A DNA stretch of 64,000 nucleotides from Paenibacillus humicus NBRC 102415 (GTDB lineage: Bacteria > Bacillota > Bacilli > Paenibacillales > Paenibacillaceae), in NCBI RefSeq assembly GCF_004000905.1, contig NZ_BIMD01000020.1:20101-84100 (forward strand). Reading direction: 5' to 3'. This document shows, piece after piece, positions 16,214-23,947 of this stretch; the stretch's first letter is position 1, and each line of letters begins with the position of its first letter. A program made the position numbers and the translations under genes. The notes under the pieces were generated by a model, which saw nothing but the letters and a program-made list of their open reading frames with translations, had not been told where the DNA came from and made no database searches.

Positions 16214-16243
16214 GGGTAGAATCAACGAGAGGGGGTATGAACA

Positions 16244-16342
16244 ATGTCTGAAGCTGGATATGGCGATGCATTCAAAAGCCCAGCTGCCGTTTTGGTCCTG
16301 TTCATTCTGCTGGTCATCATCACAAAATCTTTCTGGTCCTAA
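16244..16342 (+). CDS. YjcZ-family sporulation peptide (32 aa)
   Basis: This 32-residue peptide has a short polar start (MSEAGYGDAFKSP) and one hydrophobic helix (AVLVLFILLVII) ending TKSFWS. This matches the very short YjcZ-type sporulation membrane peptides of Bacillus and Paenibacillus, whose role is not defined. GAGGGGG lies upstream of the ATG, a sigma-K-like promoter precedes it, and a terminator follows at 16364-16397, so it is a complete single-gene unit. Confidence 0.8.
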   Translation: MSEAGYGDAFKSPAAVLVLFILLVIITKSFWS

Positions 16343-16363
16343 TTTAAGGTTATCCACGCAAAG

Positions 16364-16397
16364 AAAGATGCGGAACGATAGGTTCGCATCTTTTTCC
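16364..16397 (+). terminator. Terminator of the YjcZ-type gene
   Basis: AAAGATGCG pairs with CGCATCTTT, extended by GAAC/GTTC in the stem, and is followed by a T-rich tract. Confidence 0.8.
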
Positions 16398-16425
16398 TTC
16401 TTACTGGGGGAAAACGGAAAATCCG

Positions 16426-16453
16426 TTGACGCCGGCTGCATGCCGCGTATAAG
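16426..16453 (+). promoter_or_regulatory. Candidate promoter for the fluoride-responsive crcB operon
   Basis: TTGACG (16426-16431) and TATAAG (16448-16453) are 16 bp apart. The predicted start near 16460 lies just before the riboswitch, as expected. Confidence 0.55.
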
Positions 16454-16467
16454 ATAATTTCAACCGC

Positions 16468-16549
16468 ATAGGCGATGGAGTTCGCCTTTAAACGCCCAAG
16501 GGCTGATGACTCCTACCAGCGCTGCTTGCTGGTAGGGGTCTATTTTATT
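16468..16549 (+). promoter_or_regulatory. Fluoride riboswitch (crcB motif) with terminator expression platform
   Basis: The aptamer core GGCGATGGAGTTCGCC (16471-16486), then AAACGCC and GGCTGATGACTCCTAC (to 16516), matches the fluoride (crcB) riboswitch consensus. The aptamer's 3' end, CCTACCAGC, also pairs with GCTGGTAGG (16528-16536) to form a terminator with a TCTATTTTATT tail. Fluoride binding should stabilise the aptamer and block the terminator, turning on the two downstream exporters. Gene context (two crcB genes) agrees. Confidence 0.93.
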
Positions 16550-16593
16550 GCACTCGTTCAACATCTGGTCGACGAAAGAAGGAGAAGATCGAG

Positions 16594-16995
16594 ATGATTT
16601 ATATGCTGATGGGCATAGGAGGCACGCTTGGAGCGCTGCTGCGTTATAGCCTGGGCCAATGGGTCGGAACGGGGGGCAGCTCCCTCTTCCCATTCGGCAC
16701 GTTGGCCGTGAATTTCGCGGGATGTTTCGTGCTCGCCTTCTTTTATACGGCGACGACGACCCGGTTCATCGTCCATCCGCATTTCCGTTCTTCGTTCGGA
16801 ACCGGGTTTATCGGCTCCTTCACGACGTTCTCCGCCTTTTCCCGGGAAATGACGGAGCTGATGGGAACAGGACATTTGTGGACCGCCGCCTTGTATGCGG
16901 GTGGGAGTCTGCTGGGAGGCTTCCTGGTGACGATGGCCGGGGTGAAGCTGGGAACGTTCGAAAGAAATCAAGCGGGAGAGGAGCGAGGCCAATGA
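16594..16995 (+). CDS. crcB: Fluoride channel/exporter CrcB (Fluc), first subunit
   Basis: This 133-residue membrane protein has four predicted helices and lowers cytoplasmic fluoride. It shows family features: GIGGTLGALLRY at the N-terminus, the conserved Asn in PFGTLAVNFAGCF, and GTGFIGSFTTFSAFSRE, carrying the Na-site and Phe-box region. It is controlled by the fluoride riboswitch upstream and overlaps the second crcB gene by 4 bp. Tandem unlike copies in Bacillota usually act as a heterodimer. Confidence 0.93.
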   Translation: MIYMLMGIGGTLGALLRYSLGQWVGTGGSSLFPFGTLAVNFAGCFVLAFFYTATTTRFIVHPHFRSSFGTGFIGSFTTFSAFSREMTELMGTGHLWTAALYAGGSLLGGFLVTMAGVKLGTFERNQAGEERGQ

Positions 16996-17351
16996 CGTGG
17001 ATGTATATCGGAATCGGAGGTTTCGCGGGAGCGATTCTGCGATTCGTACTGATCGAGCTTGTCCGCAAGAGGAGCTCGTCCGGCTTTCCTTACGGAACGC
17101 TGCTGGTCAATCTGTCCGGCTCGTTTCTGATCGGCCTGCTGTACGGCGCTACCTCGGACTCGCGTCTGATCCTGCTGCTGGGCACCGGCTTCCTGGGAGC
17201 CTATACGACCTTCTCTACGTTCCAGTATGAGCTGGCCGGTTATGGGCGGATGAAGCAGTGGATGCCGCTGTTCGGGTATTTGGCCGTCAGCGTCGCGCTC
17301 GGCTTGCTGCTCGCCGCAGCCGGCCATTCGGCCGGCATGCTGCTGCGGTAG
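16992..17351 (+). CDS. crcB: Fluoride channel/exporter CrcB (Fluc), second subunit
   Basis: This 119-residue four-helix protein repeats the family motifs: GIGGFAGAILRF, PYGTLLVNLSGSF, and GTGFLGAYTTFSTFQYE. Its ATG at 16992 overlaps the stop of the first crcB gene (ATGA), so the two are translationally coupled. It is clearly diverged from its neighbour, consistent with a two-gene dual-topology pair rather than a recent duplication. Confidence 0.93.
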   Translation: MTWMYIGIGGFAGAILRFVLIELVRKRSSSGFPYGTLLVNLSGSFLIGLLYGATSDSRLILLLGTGFLGAYTTFSTFQYELAGYGRMKQWMPLFGYLAVSVALGLLLAAAGHSAGMLLR

Positions 17352-17475
17352 CCAGGCTGCGGGGGGGACAAGAAAAGCGGAGAAATGGCGGAAAGCGGAG
17401 AAGGGATTGACCTTCCCCCGGCGGCAATGTTTTAGAATGGATGTCGAGGCTCCCTATTGAATGGAGGTCAAAGCC

Positions 17476-18312
17476 ATGCTTACGATCAGGCAGATGGCCG
17501 GCATCTTCGACGTGTCGGCAAAGACGCTTCGCCATTACGATTCCATCGGCTTGTTCAGTCCGCTTGCCGTCGGAGAGGACAACCGCTACCGCTATTACGG
17601 GTTCGAGCAGCTCGGCATGCTGCGGCGGATCATGTGGCTGCGCTCGCTCGGGGTCGGCCTGGACACGATTCAAGCTCTCAAAGACAGCGGAGACCTGCAT
17701 GAAGATGAGTCCTTGGAGCCGCTGCTGAAGGAGCGTGAAGCAGCTATCCGAGGGCAAATGGAAGAGCTCGGCAAGCTGCTGGGCAAAGTCGAGGCGATGA
17801 GTGAAAGACTGCAGCAGAGCCGTAAACTCCGGGACGGGCCGAGAATCGTCGTCAAGGATGCCTTTACGGTCGTGGGGCTGGATTGGGATGCCCGGCAGCT
17901 GACGGAAGAGAATGGAATTCCACAGCTTTGGGAGCGCTTTTTGCGGCGTGCCCACGAGATTGCGGGCAGGGTGAATCCGAACGAGCTGATCGGATCCGGC
18001 GGCCCGCGCGAATCCGGGGTGTTCGGGTATATCGCGGGATTTGAGACCGCGGATGCCGGAGCGGTTCCGCAGGGGTTGACGGCTGTGGCCGTTCCGGCCT
18101 GTACCTACGCGGTATTTGAACTGGAGGATCTCGGGAAGATCTGGGAGATGAGGGAAGCGATCTATACCAGGCTGCTGCCCGGACTCGGCCTCTCGCCGGC
18201 GAATGGAATCATGTACGAGAAGTACGACGACCGGTTCGGCGGAGCGGACGGGCAAATCGAGTTGATGATCCCTCTGCATGCGGCGGGGGAGAAAAAGGAT
18301 GGGGCGGAATGA
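17476..18312 (+). CDS. MerR-family regulator with GyrI-like effector domain
   Basis: The N-terminus is a MerR winged helix (MLTIRQMAGIFDVSAKTLRHYDSIGL, then NRYRYYGFEQL), followed by a coiled helix (about residues 70-115) and a C-terminal GyrI/AraC-effector-like domain with GLTAVAVPACTYAVFE. This layout is that of BltR/BmrR-type drug-sensing regulators. ATG 17476 is chosen because GGAGG at 17463-17467 is 8 bp upstream. Its stop overlaps the ATG of the next gene, an APH-GNAT protein, which it may control. The inducer is unknown. Confidence 0.85.
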   Translation: MLTIRQMAGIFDVSAKTLRHYDSIGLFSPLAVGEDNRYRYYGFEQLGMLRRIMWLRSLGVGLDTIQALKDSGDLHEDESLEPLLKEREAAIRGQMEELGKLLGKVEAMSERLQQSRKLRDGPRIVVKDAFTVVGLDWDARQLTEENGIPQLWERFLRRAHEIAGRVNPNELIGSGGPRESGVFGYIAGFETADAGAVPQGLTAVAVPACTYAVFELEDLGKIWEMREAIYTRLLPGLGLSPANGIMYEKYDDRFGGADGQIELMIPLHAAGEKKDGAE

Positions 18313-19826
18313 CTGGAATGCTGCAACGGATTGAATGGCGCCAAACCACTCCGGAATGGGACGAGCTGCTTCTCGATCCGGCCGGAACTCAGCCGTTCCC
18401 GATGGAATCCGGATTCGAGGCCGAGGTGGCAGGAGTCGCGCGGGGGAGCTTGCGATATGTCGTGAAGACGTGGAGCAAGCATGCCAGGCCAGACGCCGGT
18501 GTCCAATATCGGCTGCTGGAGTGGATGAAGGGACTCGGAATGTCCGTTCCAACGCCGGTAGCCTGGGGGCAGAGCGAAGGGGAGGGAGAAGGAAGGGATT
18601 GGCCCGTACTGGTGACCGTCCACGGAGGGGAGGCCATCGTCAAGGCGGACGCGGAGACGGTGGCCGCAAGCGCCAGGCTGATGGCCGGCTTTCACCGGGC
18701 TTCCGCAGCTGCGGACATGCCCGATTTCATTCCCAGGCCGGAGCTGGAGAATCATGCGTATTTCTATGCCGGCATCAGGGACGAGCCTGAGCTTCACGAC
18801 CTGCTCCGGGTGCTCGTTGAATCCGCGGGGGTTTGCAATGAATGCGTCATTCATATGGACCTGCATCTGGCCAATATCGTCGTGCGGGAGGGGCGTTATA
18901 TGGCGTTGGATTGGACCAACGGCCAGCTTGGAGACCGGAGGATCGACTATGCCCGGACGCTGGTCTACTACAGCACTTTCTTCGCCGACCCATGGAGAGC
19001 CTCGGCATTCCGTTCCGCCTACTTGAGCGAGTATCCGATGACCGAAAAAGAGGAGAGCCTGTTCGAGGCGATTGTTCTCGTCGGCCTGCTGCTTCAGGAG
19101 CGGCGCGGGCAGCCGCTGAGCTTGCGTGCGCGCAGACTCGTTCGGCGGAACGAAGCGCTGCGGGAAGCGGGACTGGGAACGGCACCGAGAAGCTCAAAGA
19201 GGAGAAAAATAGACGAGGTGCCTGGGACAGCGAAAGTACAGGCACAGGCTTCTAAAATAGGCGGAATGAATTTGACTGCCGCATTCGGTGATTTTCCTTG
19301 GCTCGGCGGAAGCTCAGTGGAGCTGGCCAAGATCGAGCCCTTCCATGCGGAAGCGCTTCATGCCCTCATCAACCGGGACCGCAGGCAAAGCCTGAACGCG
19401 GTACGCAACATCGTCGGGCATTTGGAACGGGACTACTACAAGCGGAAAAGCGTATCGTGGGGAATCGTCGCCCCGGATGAACCGGAAGCTCTTGCCGGAT
19501 GGATGACGGTGCATTTCGATAAAAAAACGCGGACCGCGCTGCTTGCCGCCGTCTTGCCGGATCGGCCGGAGGAGCGGGAAGCGGCGGCGGCATGGATGGC
19601 TCTGACGGGCGGCGCTGTTCGGGCGTTGGGAGCGTATTTGTTCCATCATGTCCACGTGGAGGAAATTCGAGCGGAGCTGCCTCTGGCAAAGGAAGGGGCC
19701 ATCGGCCTGTTGTCGGATTGCGGCTTCAGGATGATCGAGACCGTTCGGCGGGAGAGCGTCTGGCAGAACGGGGTCAAAGAGCCGGCCGACATGGCTGTTC
19801 TGGCGTGGCGGAACCCTGGCGAATGA
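18309..19826 (+). CDS. APH-family kinase fused to a C-terminal GNAT-like domain
   Basis: The 505-residue protein begins with an aminoglycoside phosphotransferase-like domain (about 1-285). The catalytic loop H182-M-D184-LHLAN189 and metal-binding D201 in LDWTN are visible; canonical APH has HGD in the loop, so Met replaces Gly. After a basic linker (about 290-310, SSKRRKIDEVPG) comes a region of about 190 residues with GNAT-like features (LINRDRRQSLNAVRNIVGHLE, GWMTVHFDKKTRTALLAAVL, ending FRMIETVRRESVWQNG). The substrate is unknown and resistance is not shown. It overlaps the MerR gene by 4 bp. The GNAT call is weaker than the APH call. Confidence 0.72.
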   Translation: MTGMLQRIEWRQTTPEWDELLLDPAGTQPFPMESGFEAEVAGVARGSLRYVVKTWSKHARPDAGVQYRLLEWMKGLGMSVPTPVAWGQSEGEGEGRDWPVLVTVHGGEAIVKADAETVAASARLMAGFHRASAAADMPDFIPRPELENHAYFYAGIRDEPELHDLLRVLVESAGVCNECVIHMDLHLANIVVREGRYMALDWTNGQLGDRRIDYARTLVYYSTFFADPWRASAFRSAYLSEYPMTEKEESLFEAIVLVGLLLQERRGQPLSLRARRLVRRNEALREAGLGTAPRSSKRRKIDEVPGTAKVQAQASKIGGMNLTAAFGDFPWLGGSSVELAKIEPFHAEALHALINRDRRQSLNAVRNIVGHLERDYYKRKSVSWGIVAPDEPEALAGWMTVHFDKKTRTALLAAVLPDRPEEREAAAAWMALTGGAVRALGAYLFHHVHVEEIRAELPLAKEGAIGLLSDCGFRMIETVRRESVWQNGVKEPADMAVLAWRNPGE

Positions 19827-19936
19827 TGCGGGCCGCAACCTTGTGCAGCGGCAACAAGTGAAACCGTCAAGCTGAATCGATGGATTTCTTCCCTTTCCCT
19901 TTTCAGCTGAATGGCAATTTAGCTGAATGGCAATTT

Positions 19937-19977
19937 AAGCGATCCTGCATATGCAGGACCGCTTTTTTATTTGTCTA
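19937..19977 (+). terminator. Intrinsic terminator
   Basis: AAGCG-TCCTGCAT pairs with ATGCAGGA-CGCTT (one mismatch) and is followed by TTTT. It ends the MerR/APH operon. Just before it, AGCTGAATGGCAATTT occurs as a short direct duplication (about 19906-19936). Confidence 0.8.
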
Positions 19978-20292
19978 CCTGCCAGGAACCTAAAAAGGAT
20001 TAGGACCATGAGCACTTATTTCTTTTCCAAACTAGCTCTTTATCTTCATTTTCATGACGAATAGCACTAAATAAGAAGGAATTGGATAAAAAATCGTCGA
20101 AAGCCAGATGATCAGTATCGAAAGTAATTATTGAAATTCAAATAAATGTATATGATAGCAATAATACACATTTTATAGAGACTTTAATTAGGTAAGTAGA
20201 GATTTCAATCCAGGAAAAAAATAACGGTTTAAGTCGTTTTAACTAGTTCTAGAGCGGTTATAGGTAAATAATCACATATTTGTTTTTCTGCT
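19978..20292. other. AT-rich intergenic region
   Basis: No gene or RNA was recognised. It is far more AT-rich than both flanks and separates the MerR/APH operon from the convergent end of the prepilin peptidase gene. Confidence 0.4.
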
Positions 20293-20733
20293 TTAAAGGA
20301 TTTCTTTCCAAACATAGCTGATTGCATATAACGAAAGAAATGCGGCGAGAACGAAGGGCGCGAATGGGACCGAAACGATCCGGCGTTTCATTCCGACTCG
20401 GACCAGAGCCGCGCAGGCAAGCGCCAAAAGACAGGCGGCCAGGAATACATACAGATTCAGCAGCCATCCTGCAGCTGCGCCCGTCGCGGCCAGCAGCTTG
20501 ATGTCGCCTGCGCCGACGCGCCCCAGCCAGGAGCGCAGCAGCAGCAGCGGCAAGGAAGGCAGCAGGATGCCAGGCAAGGATTCCAGAGGCGTTCCGGACA
20601 GGAACTGGCGGCCTATGCCTGCCAGAAGCAGCAAGAGAAGCCATTTGTTTGGAATCCGCCTCCATCTGATATCCGCTACGGAACATAGAAGAAGCAGCAA
20701 TAGGATGAATCCATCCATGAATACATAAGGCAT
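20293..20733 (-). CDS. Type IV prepilin peptidase, TadV/CpaA-like (A24 family)
   Basis: This aspartic membrane protease cleaves the leader of Flp/type IV-like pilins. The 146-residue protein is nearly all membrane helices and carries the two catalytic aspartates of A24A enzymes: D21 in SVADIRWRRIPN and D77 in the GxGD motif (GAGDIKL). It lacks the N-methylation domain of full-length PilD, as is usual for TadV. ATG 20733 has GAAGGTGG upstream. It is divergent from the long Tad/type VII operon starting at 20870 and presumably processes its pilins. Confidence 0.88.
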   Translation of the reverse strand: MPYVFMDGFILLLLLLCSVADIRWRRIPNKWLLLLLLAGIGRQFLSGTPLESLPGILLPSLPLLLLRSWLGRVGAGDIKLLAATGAAAGWLLNLYVFLAACLLALACAALVRVGMKRRIVSVPFAPFVLAAFLSLYAISYVWKEIL

Positions 20734-20869
20734 GCCTTTGCCACCTTCAGGTCTAGAAATATTGAAGCTTGCTTTGGAAAAGAACGGCGCTATTCTCTCA
20801 TATTGGCTGGTCAAGGTCAATGATAGAGATTTGCATAAAGATAGAATTCTATGACGCCAGGTGATTCGA

Positions 20870-22249
20870 TTGAAAGTATTGCTCGTATCCGGTCTCTCGC
20901 ACCGGTTTGCCGCGGCCTACGCGCCGAAACCCAAAGATATTCTCAACGTCGAAGAGCTCTTGCTGGGCAGCGTCCTGAATGGCCTCGAAGAAGCGAGACC
21001 TGACGTCGACGGCCTGTTGGTGACAGACGACGCCTTGACCGGAGATTCCGGCACAGACCGCCATCATCTGGAAAGAATCGCCGCCTGGATGTCCCGCAAC
21101 CGGCCATCGGGGTTCCGATTGGTGCTTTTGCTCCGTCATGAGAGGCGGCTGAAGGGGATGGAACATCTTCTCCGCGCGTATTCAGGGCAGATCGTCACGC
21201 TCTCATGCCCATATCCCCGCATCCCGGCTTATATGTACCGGCAGGCTTTCGAGGCGCTCTCGGACATCAGGAACAACAAAGAAGCCGCCCGATCCGATCG
21301 GGAGCCTGCCGCTCAGCGGCGCCGGGAAGCCGAGTCGGAGCCCGACCGCAAAAAATCATTCCTGGACCGGTTCCGGCCCAAACCGAGGGAAGAGGCGCCG
21401 CTTGAAGCGACGGATCCTCTCGCCAGAGCGTTCGACGGCATCGGGAGAGGCATCAGCCGGGCTGTCGCTGTGACCGGACACCGCGGCAGCGGAGTGACGA
21501 GTACCGCTGTCAATCTCGTCTCCGAGGCGGAGAAGCGGGGACTAAGCGCCTTCCTGATCGACCTCGATCTGGAGTACCGCAGCTCAAACATGTATTTCAG
21601 CCGCTTCCACGACGAGACCAAGAGGGACGAGGAACTTAATGCATCTTTGATCCGAACTCTCGCGAGGCCTCAGGATTACATGACGACCGCCTTTCCGGTC
21701 AAGGACAACCTCTGGCTGGCGGCGCTCGGTTATTCGTTCCAGGACCGCAAGCTGATCGAGCAGTTCTGCACCAGCTCCAAGCTGGTCGGATTGCTGTCGA
21801 TGCTGCGGAACCGGTTCAATCTCATCGTGCTGGATCTGCCGATGGATCTGCTGCCCGCGTTCCGGGATGCGATGATTCATGTCGATGCCTTCGGGCTGTG
21901 CGTGCCCAACAATATCCACGCCGTGCTCAGCACGGCGCGCAATGCGGAGGTCGCGCTGAGCCGGGATGACGCGCTGTATATGAACGCCAAGTCCAAGGTC
22001 ATCGTCACGAAATACAACGACCGCTCCAGGCTGCAGGGGGAGCCGTTCACGCCGGACAAGACGGCCGAGCTTCTCTCCTCCGGGCTCAGCGAAAGCTTCG
22101 GCTATGAGATGAAGACGGCCGGCTGCATTCCTTTCAGCCATGAGTTCGACACCCAGATTGAAACCGATATAACGGCGGTCCATTCCGGCAAGGAATACGA
22201 GAGAGCGTTCGGAGACCTGCTGCTGCGACTGATGGAGGGAGCCAAGTAA
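20870..22249 (+). CDS. TadZ/CpaE-like MinD-type ATPase
   Basis: The 459-residue protein has an N-terminal receiver-like region, a charged linker (about 150-190), and a MinD/ParA-like domain. Its P-loop reads GHRGSGVTST (residues 203-212): the usual deviant lysine is Arg and the second lysine is Val, so ATP hydrolysis may be altered or lost. DLDLEYRSSN follows. TadZ/CpaE proteins position the Tad machine at the cell surface. TTG 20870 is preferred over GTG 20861 because AGGTGA lies directly upstream. It is the first gene of the operon and sits 1 bp before the next. Confidence 0.75.
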   Translation: MKVLLVSGLSHRFAAAYAPKPKDILNVEELLLGSVLNGLEEARPDVDGLLVTDDALTGDSGTDRHHLERIAAWMSRNRPSGFRLVLLLRHERRLKGMEHLLRAYSGQIVTLSCPYPRIPAYMYRQAFEALSDIRNNKEAARSDREPAAQRRREAESEPDRKKSFLDRFRPKPREEAPLEATDPLARAFDGIGRGISRAVAVTGHRGSGVTSTAVNLVSEAEKRGLSAFLIDLDLEYRSSNMYFSRFHDETKRDEELNASLIRTLARPQDYMTTAFPVKDNLWLAALGYSFQDRKLIEQFCTSSKLVGLLSMLRNRFNLIVLDLPMDLLPAFRDAMIHVDAFGLCVPNNIHAVLSTARNAEVALSRDDALYMNAKSKVIVTKYNDRSRLQGEPFTPDKTAELLSSGLSESFGYEMKTAGCIPFSHEFDTQIETDITAVHSGKEYERAFGDLLLRLMEGAK

Positions 22250-22250
22250 G

Positions 22251-23132
22251 ATGGATTTGAGCACGATCAAGAGCGTTTCGCCCAACCGCAATACGTTCAA
22301 GAAAATCATGGCGCTGCTGTTCAGCCTCGCTGTCATCGCCGATTCGTTCGTCGTCATCACCAATGCCAACAAGGCTGCCAAGGATACGGTCGACGTGCTG
22401 CGGGTCAGCGATAGCGGAGGCATTCCGGCCCATACCGTCCTGACGGAAAAGCAGCTGCAGAAATATGCGATCATCCGCAAGGAGTATACCGACGATATGG
22501 TGCTGGCTGAGCATATGGACGAGGCTGTCGGCAAATTCAGCAAGTATTACCTGCGCGGCAACGGCGTTCTCTACAAGGATCAGCTGGCCGCCGAGGTGCC
22601 GAAGAAAAACGAATGGCTGTACAAGCTGGACGACAAGCAGGAGGTGCTGACGCTCCCCTACAACTTTCTCGAAGCCGGCGGCGACATCCTGATGCCGGGC
22701 GACCGCGTCCGGATCCGGGTATCCTATGAGGTCGACAAGCCTGCGGCCAGCAATCCCAACGACATCTACAGCGTGTCCCAGGGCAAGACGACCAAGACCG
22801 AGGTGCTGTTCGACAGCATTGTCGTCAAGGATATGCTGAACGGCAACAGCCACTCCATTTACGAAGTGTACAAGGAAGTGCTGAAGCTGAGCGAGGACAA
22901 GCGCCAGACCGTCATGAAAAGCGAGGATTTCCTCAAGAACATCCAGCCGAGAGCCTTGCTCCTGGAAGGCTCCAGCGACCAGATCAACTACTATGCGAAG
23001 TTCAAGAGCATGGAGAACAAGTCCCTGCTGATCACGATCCTCAGCCGCAGCGACAGCCAGGCGATCGTAGACCAGCTGCCGACGCTGCAGAACGAGGTGG
23101 AGTCGTGGATCGACAAGCAGAACGGAAATTAG
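22251..23132 (+). CDS. CpaB/RcpC-like SAF-domain pilus assembly protein
   Basis: The 293-residue protein has one N-terminal membrane helix (about 20-38, IMALLFSLAVIADSFVVI) and an exported part with SAF-like features: GIPAHTVLTEKQLQKY, VLYKDQLAAEV, and the turn FLEAGGDILMPGDRVRI. CpaB/RcpC proteins belong to Tad pilus assembly. The position between a TadZ-like protein and TadA supports this, though sequence similarity is distant. The last 28 bp overlap the next gene. Confidence 0.7.
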   Translation: MDLSTIKSVSPNRNTFKKIMALLFSLAVIADSFVVITNANKAAKDTVDVLRVSDSGGIPAHTVLTEKQLQKYAIIRKEYTDDMVLAEHMDEAVGKFSKYYLRGNGVLYKDQLAAEVPKKNEWLYKLDDKQEVLTLPYNFLEAGGDILMPGDRVRIRVSYEVDKPAASNPNDIYSVSQGKTTKTEVLFDSIVVKDMLNGNSHSIYEVYKEVLKLSEDKRQTVMKSEDFLKNIQPRALLLEGSSDQINYYAKFKSMENKSLLITILSRSDSQAIVDQLPTLQNEVESWIDKQNGN

Positions 23133-23932
23133 GAGGCATCTTTCAAAAGCTCAGCCCGACCGATCTCGTCGGAGCGGAGCTGCAGGACAGCCGGCTGATC
23201 TACAGCGTCGTCGGCTTCATGCCGGCGAGCGATTTTACGGACAACGCGCTGCTCATCAGCAATCTGGCTTATCTGCTGTCGCAGAAGGGGCTCAATACCT
23301 GCGTGGTCGATCTCAAGGTGTTCTATCCGAATCTCTATCAATACTTCGATGTCAAGCCGAACAAGCGGGGCGGCGGGCTGATCCGGGTGCTCAAGAGCGA
23401 CAAGGCCGACTTCCGCGACGAGCTGATCCAGACCAGGCACGAGCGGCTGTACCTGCTGTCGCCCAGCCCTTACGACCTGATCGAAGAATATTTCGACTTC
23501 GAGTTCGAGCATCTGGAGCGGGTCATCGAGACGCTTAAGGGAATGTTCGACATCATCCTGCTGGATATCCCGAACATCCCGGCTCTGGAGCTCAGCGTGG
23601 GCGCGATGAAGTATTGCCATGTCGGCTTCTTCACCGGCTCGGAGCGGGTCGACGTCGCGGGCAACATCATGAAGATGCTCGACTATGTCTCCTCGATCGG
23701 CATCAGCACGGCCAAGTTCACAAGCGTGATCCTCATGAACCTGCAGAACCTGCCGTTCGATCACAAAGTGCTGGGCGACTTCGGGCTCAAGATCGCAGCG
23801 GCGCTGCCGCTCGTCAAAGGCGCTGCCGGCGGGGTGCTGGAGGGCAAGCTGTACGTGAAGGATACGACACTGATGAACAAATATTTCCTGCGCGAGATGC
23901 GCAAGCTGGCCGATCTGCTCGGAAGCCAATAG
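23105..23932 (+). CDS. Second TadZ/MinD-like protein with no P-loop
   Basis: The 275-residue protein keeps the shape of a MinD-type domain: a strand SVVGFM, a helix NLAYLLSQKGLNTCVVDLK, and FDIILLDIPNIPALEL. Where a Walker A should be it reads MPASDFTDNAL, so it is likely a pseudo-ATPase. GTG 23105 follows AGGTGGAG by 4 bp and overlaps the CpaB-like gene. No usable start follows the later GGAGG at 23131, so the overlapping start is kept. It may pair with the TadZ-like protein encoded at 20870. Confidence 0.68.
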   Translation: MDRQAERKLGGIFQKLSPTDLVGAELQDSRLIYSVVGFMPASDFTDNALLISNLAYLLSQKGLNTCVVDLKVFYPNLYQYFDVKPNKRGGGLIRVLKSDKADFRDELIQTRHERLYLLSPSPYDLIEEYFDFEFEHLERVIETLKGMFDIILLDIPNIPALELSVGAMKYCHVGFFTGSERVDVAGNIMKMLDYVSSIGISTAKFTSVILMNLQNLPFDHKVLGDFGLKIAAALPLVKGAAGGVLEGKLYVKDTTLMNKYFLREMRKLADLLGSQ

Positions 23933-23947
23933 AGGGGGAGGAAAGTC

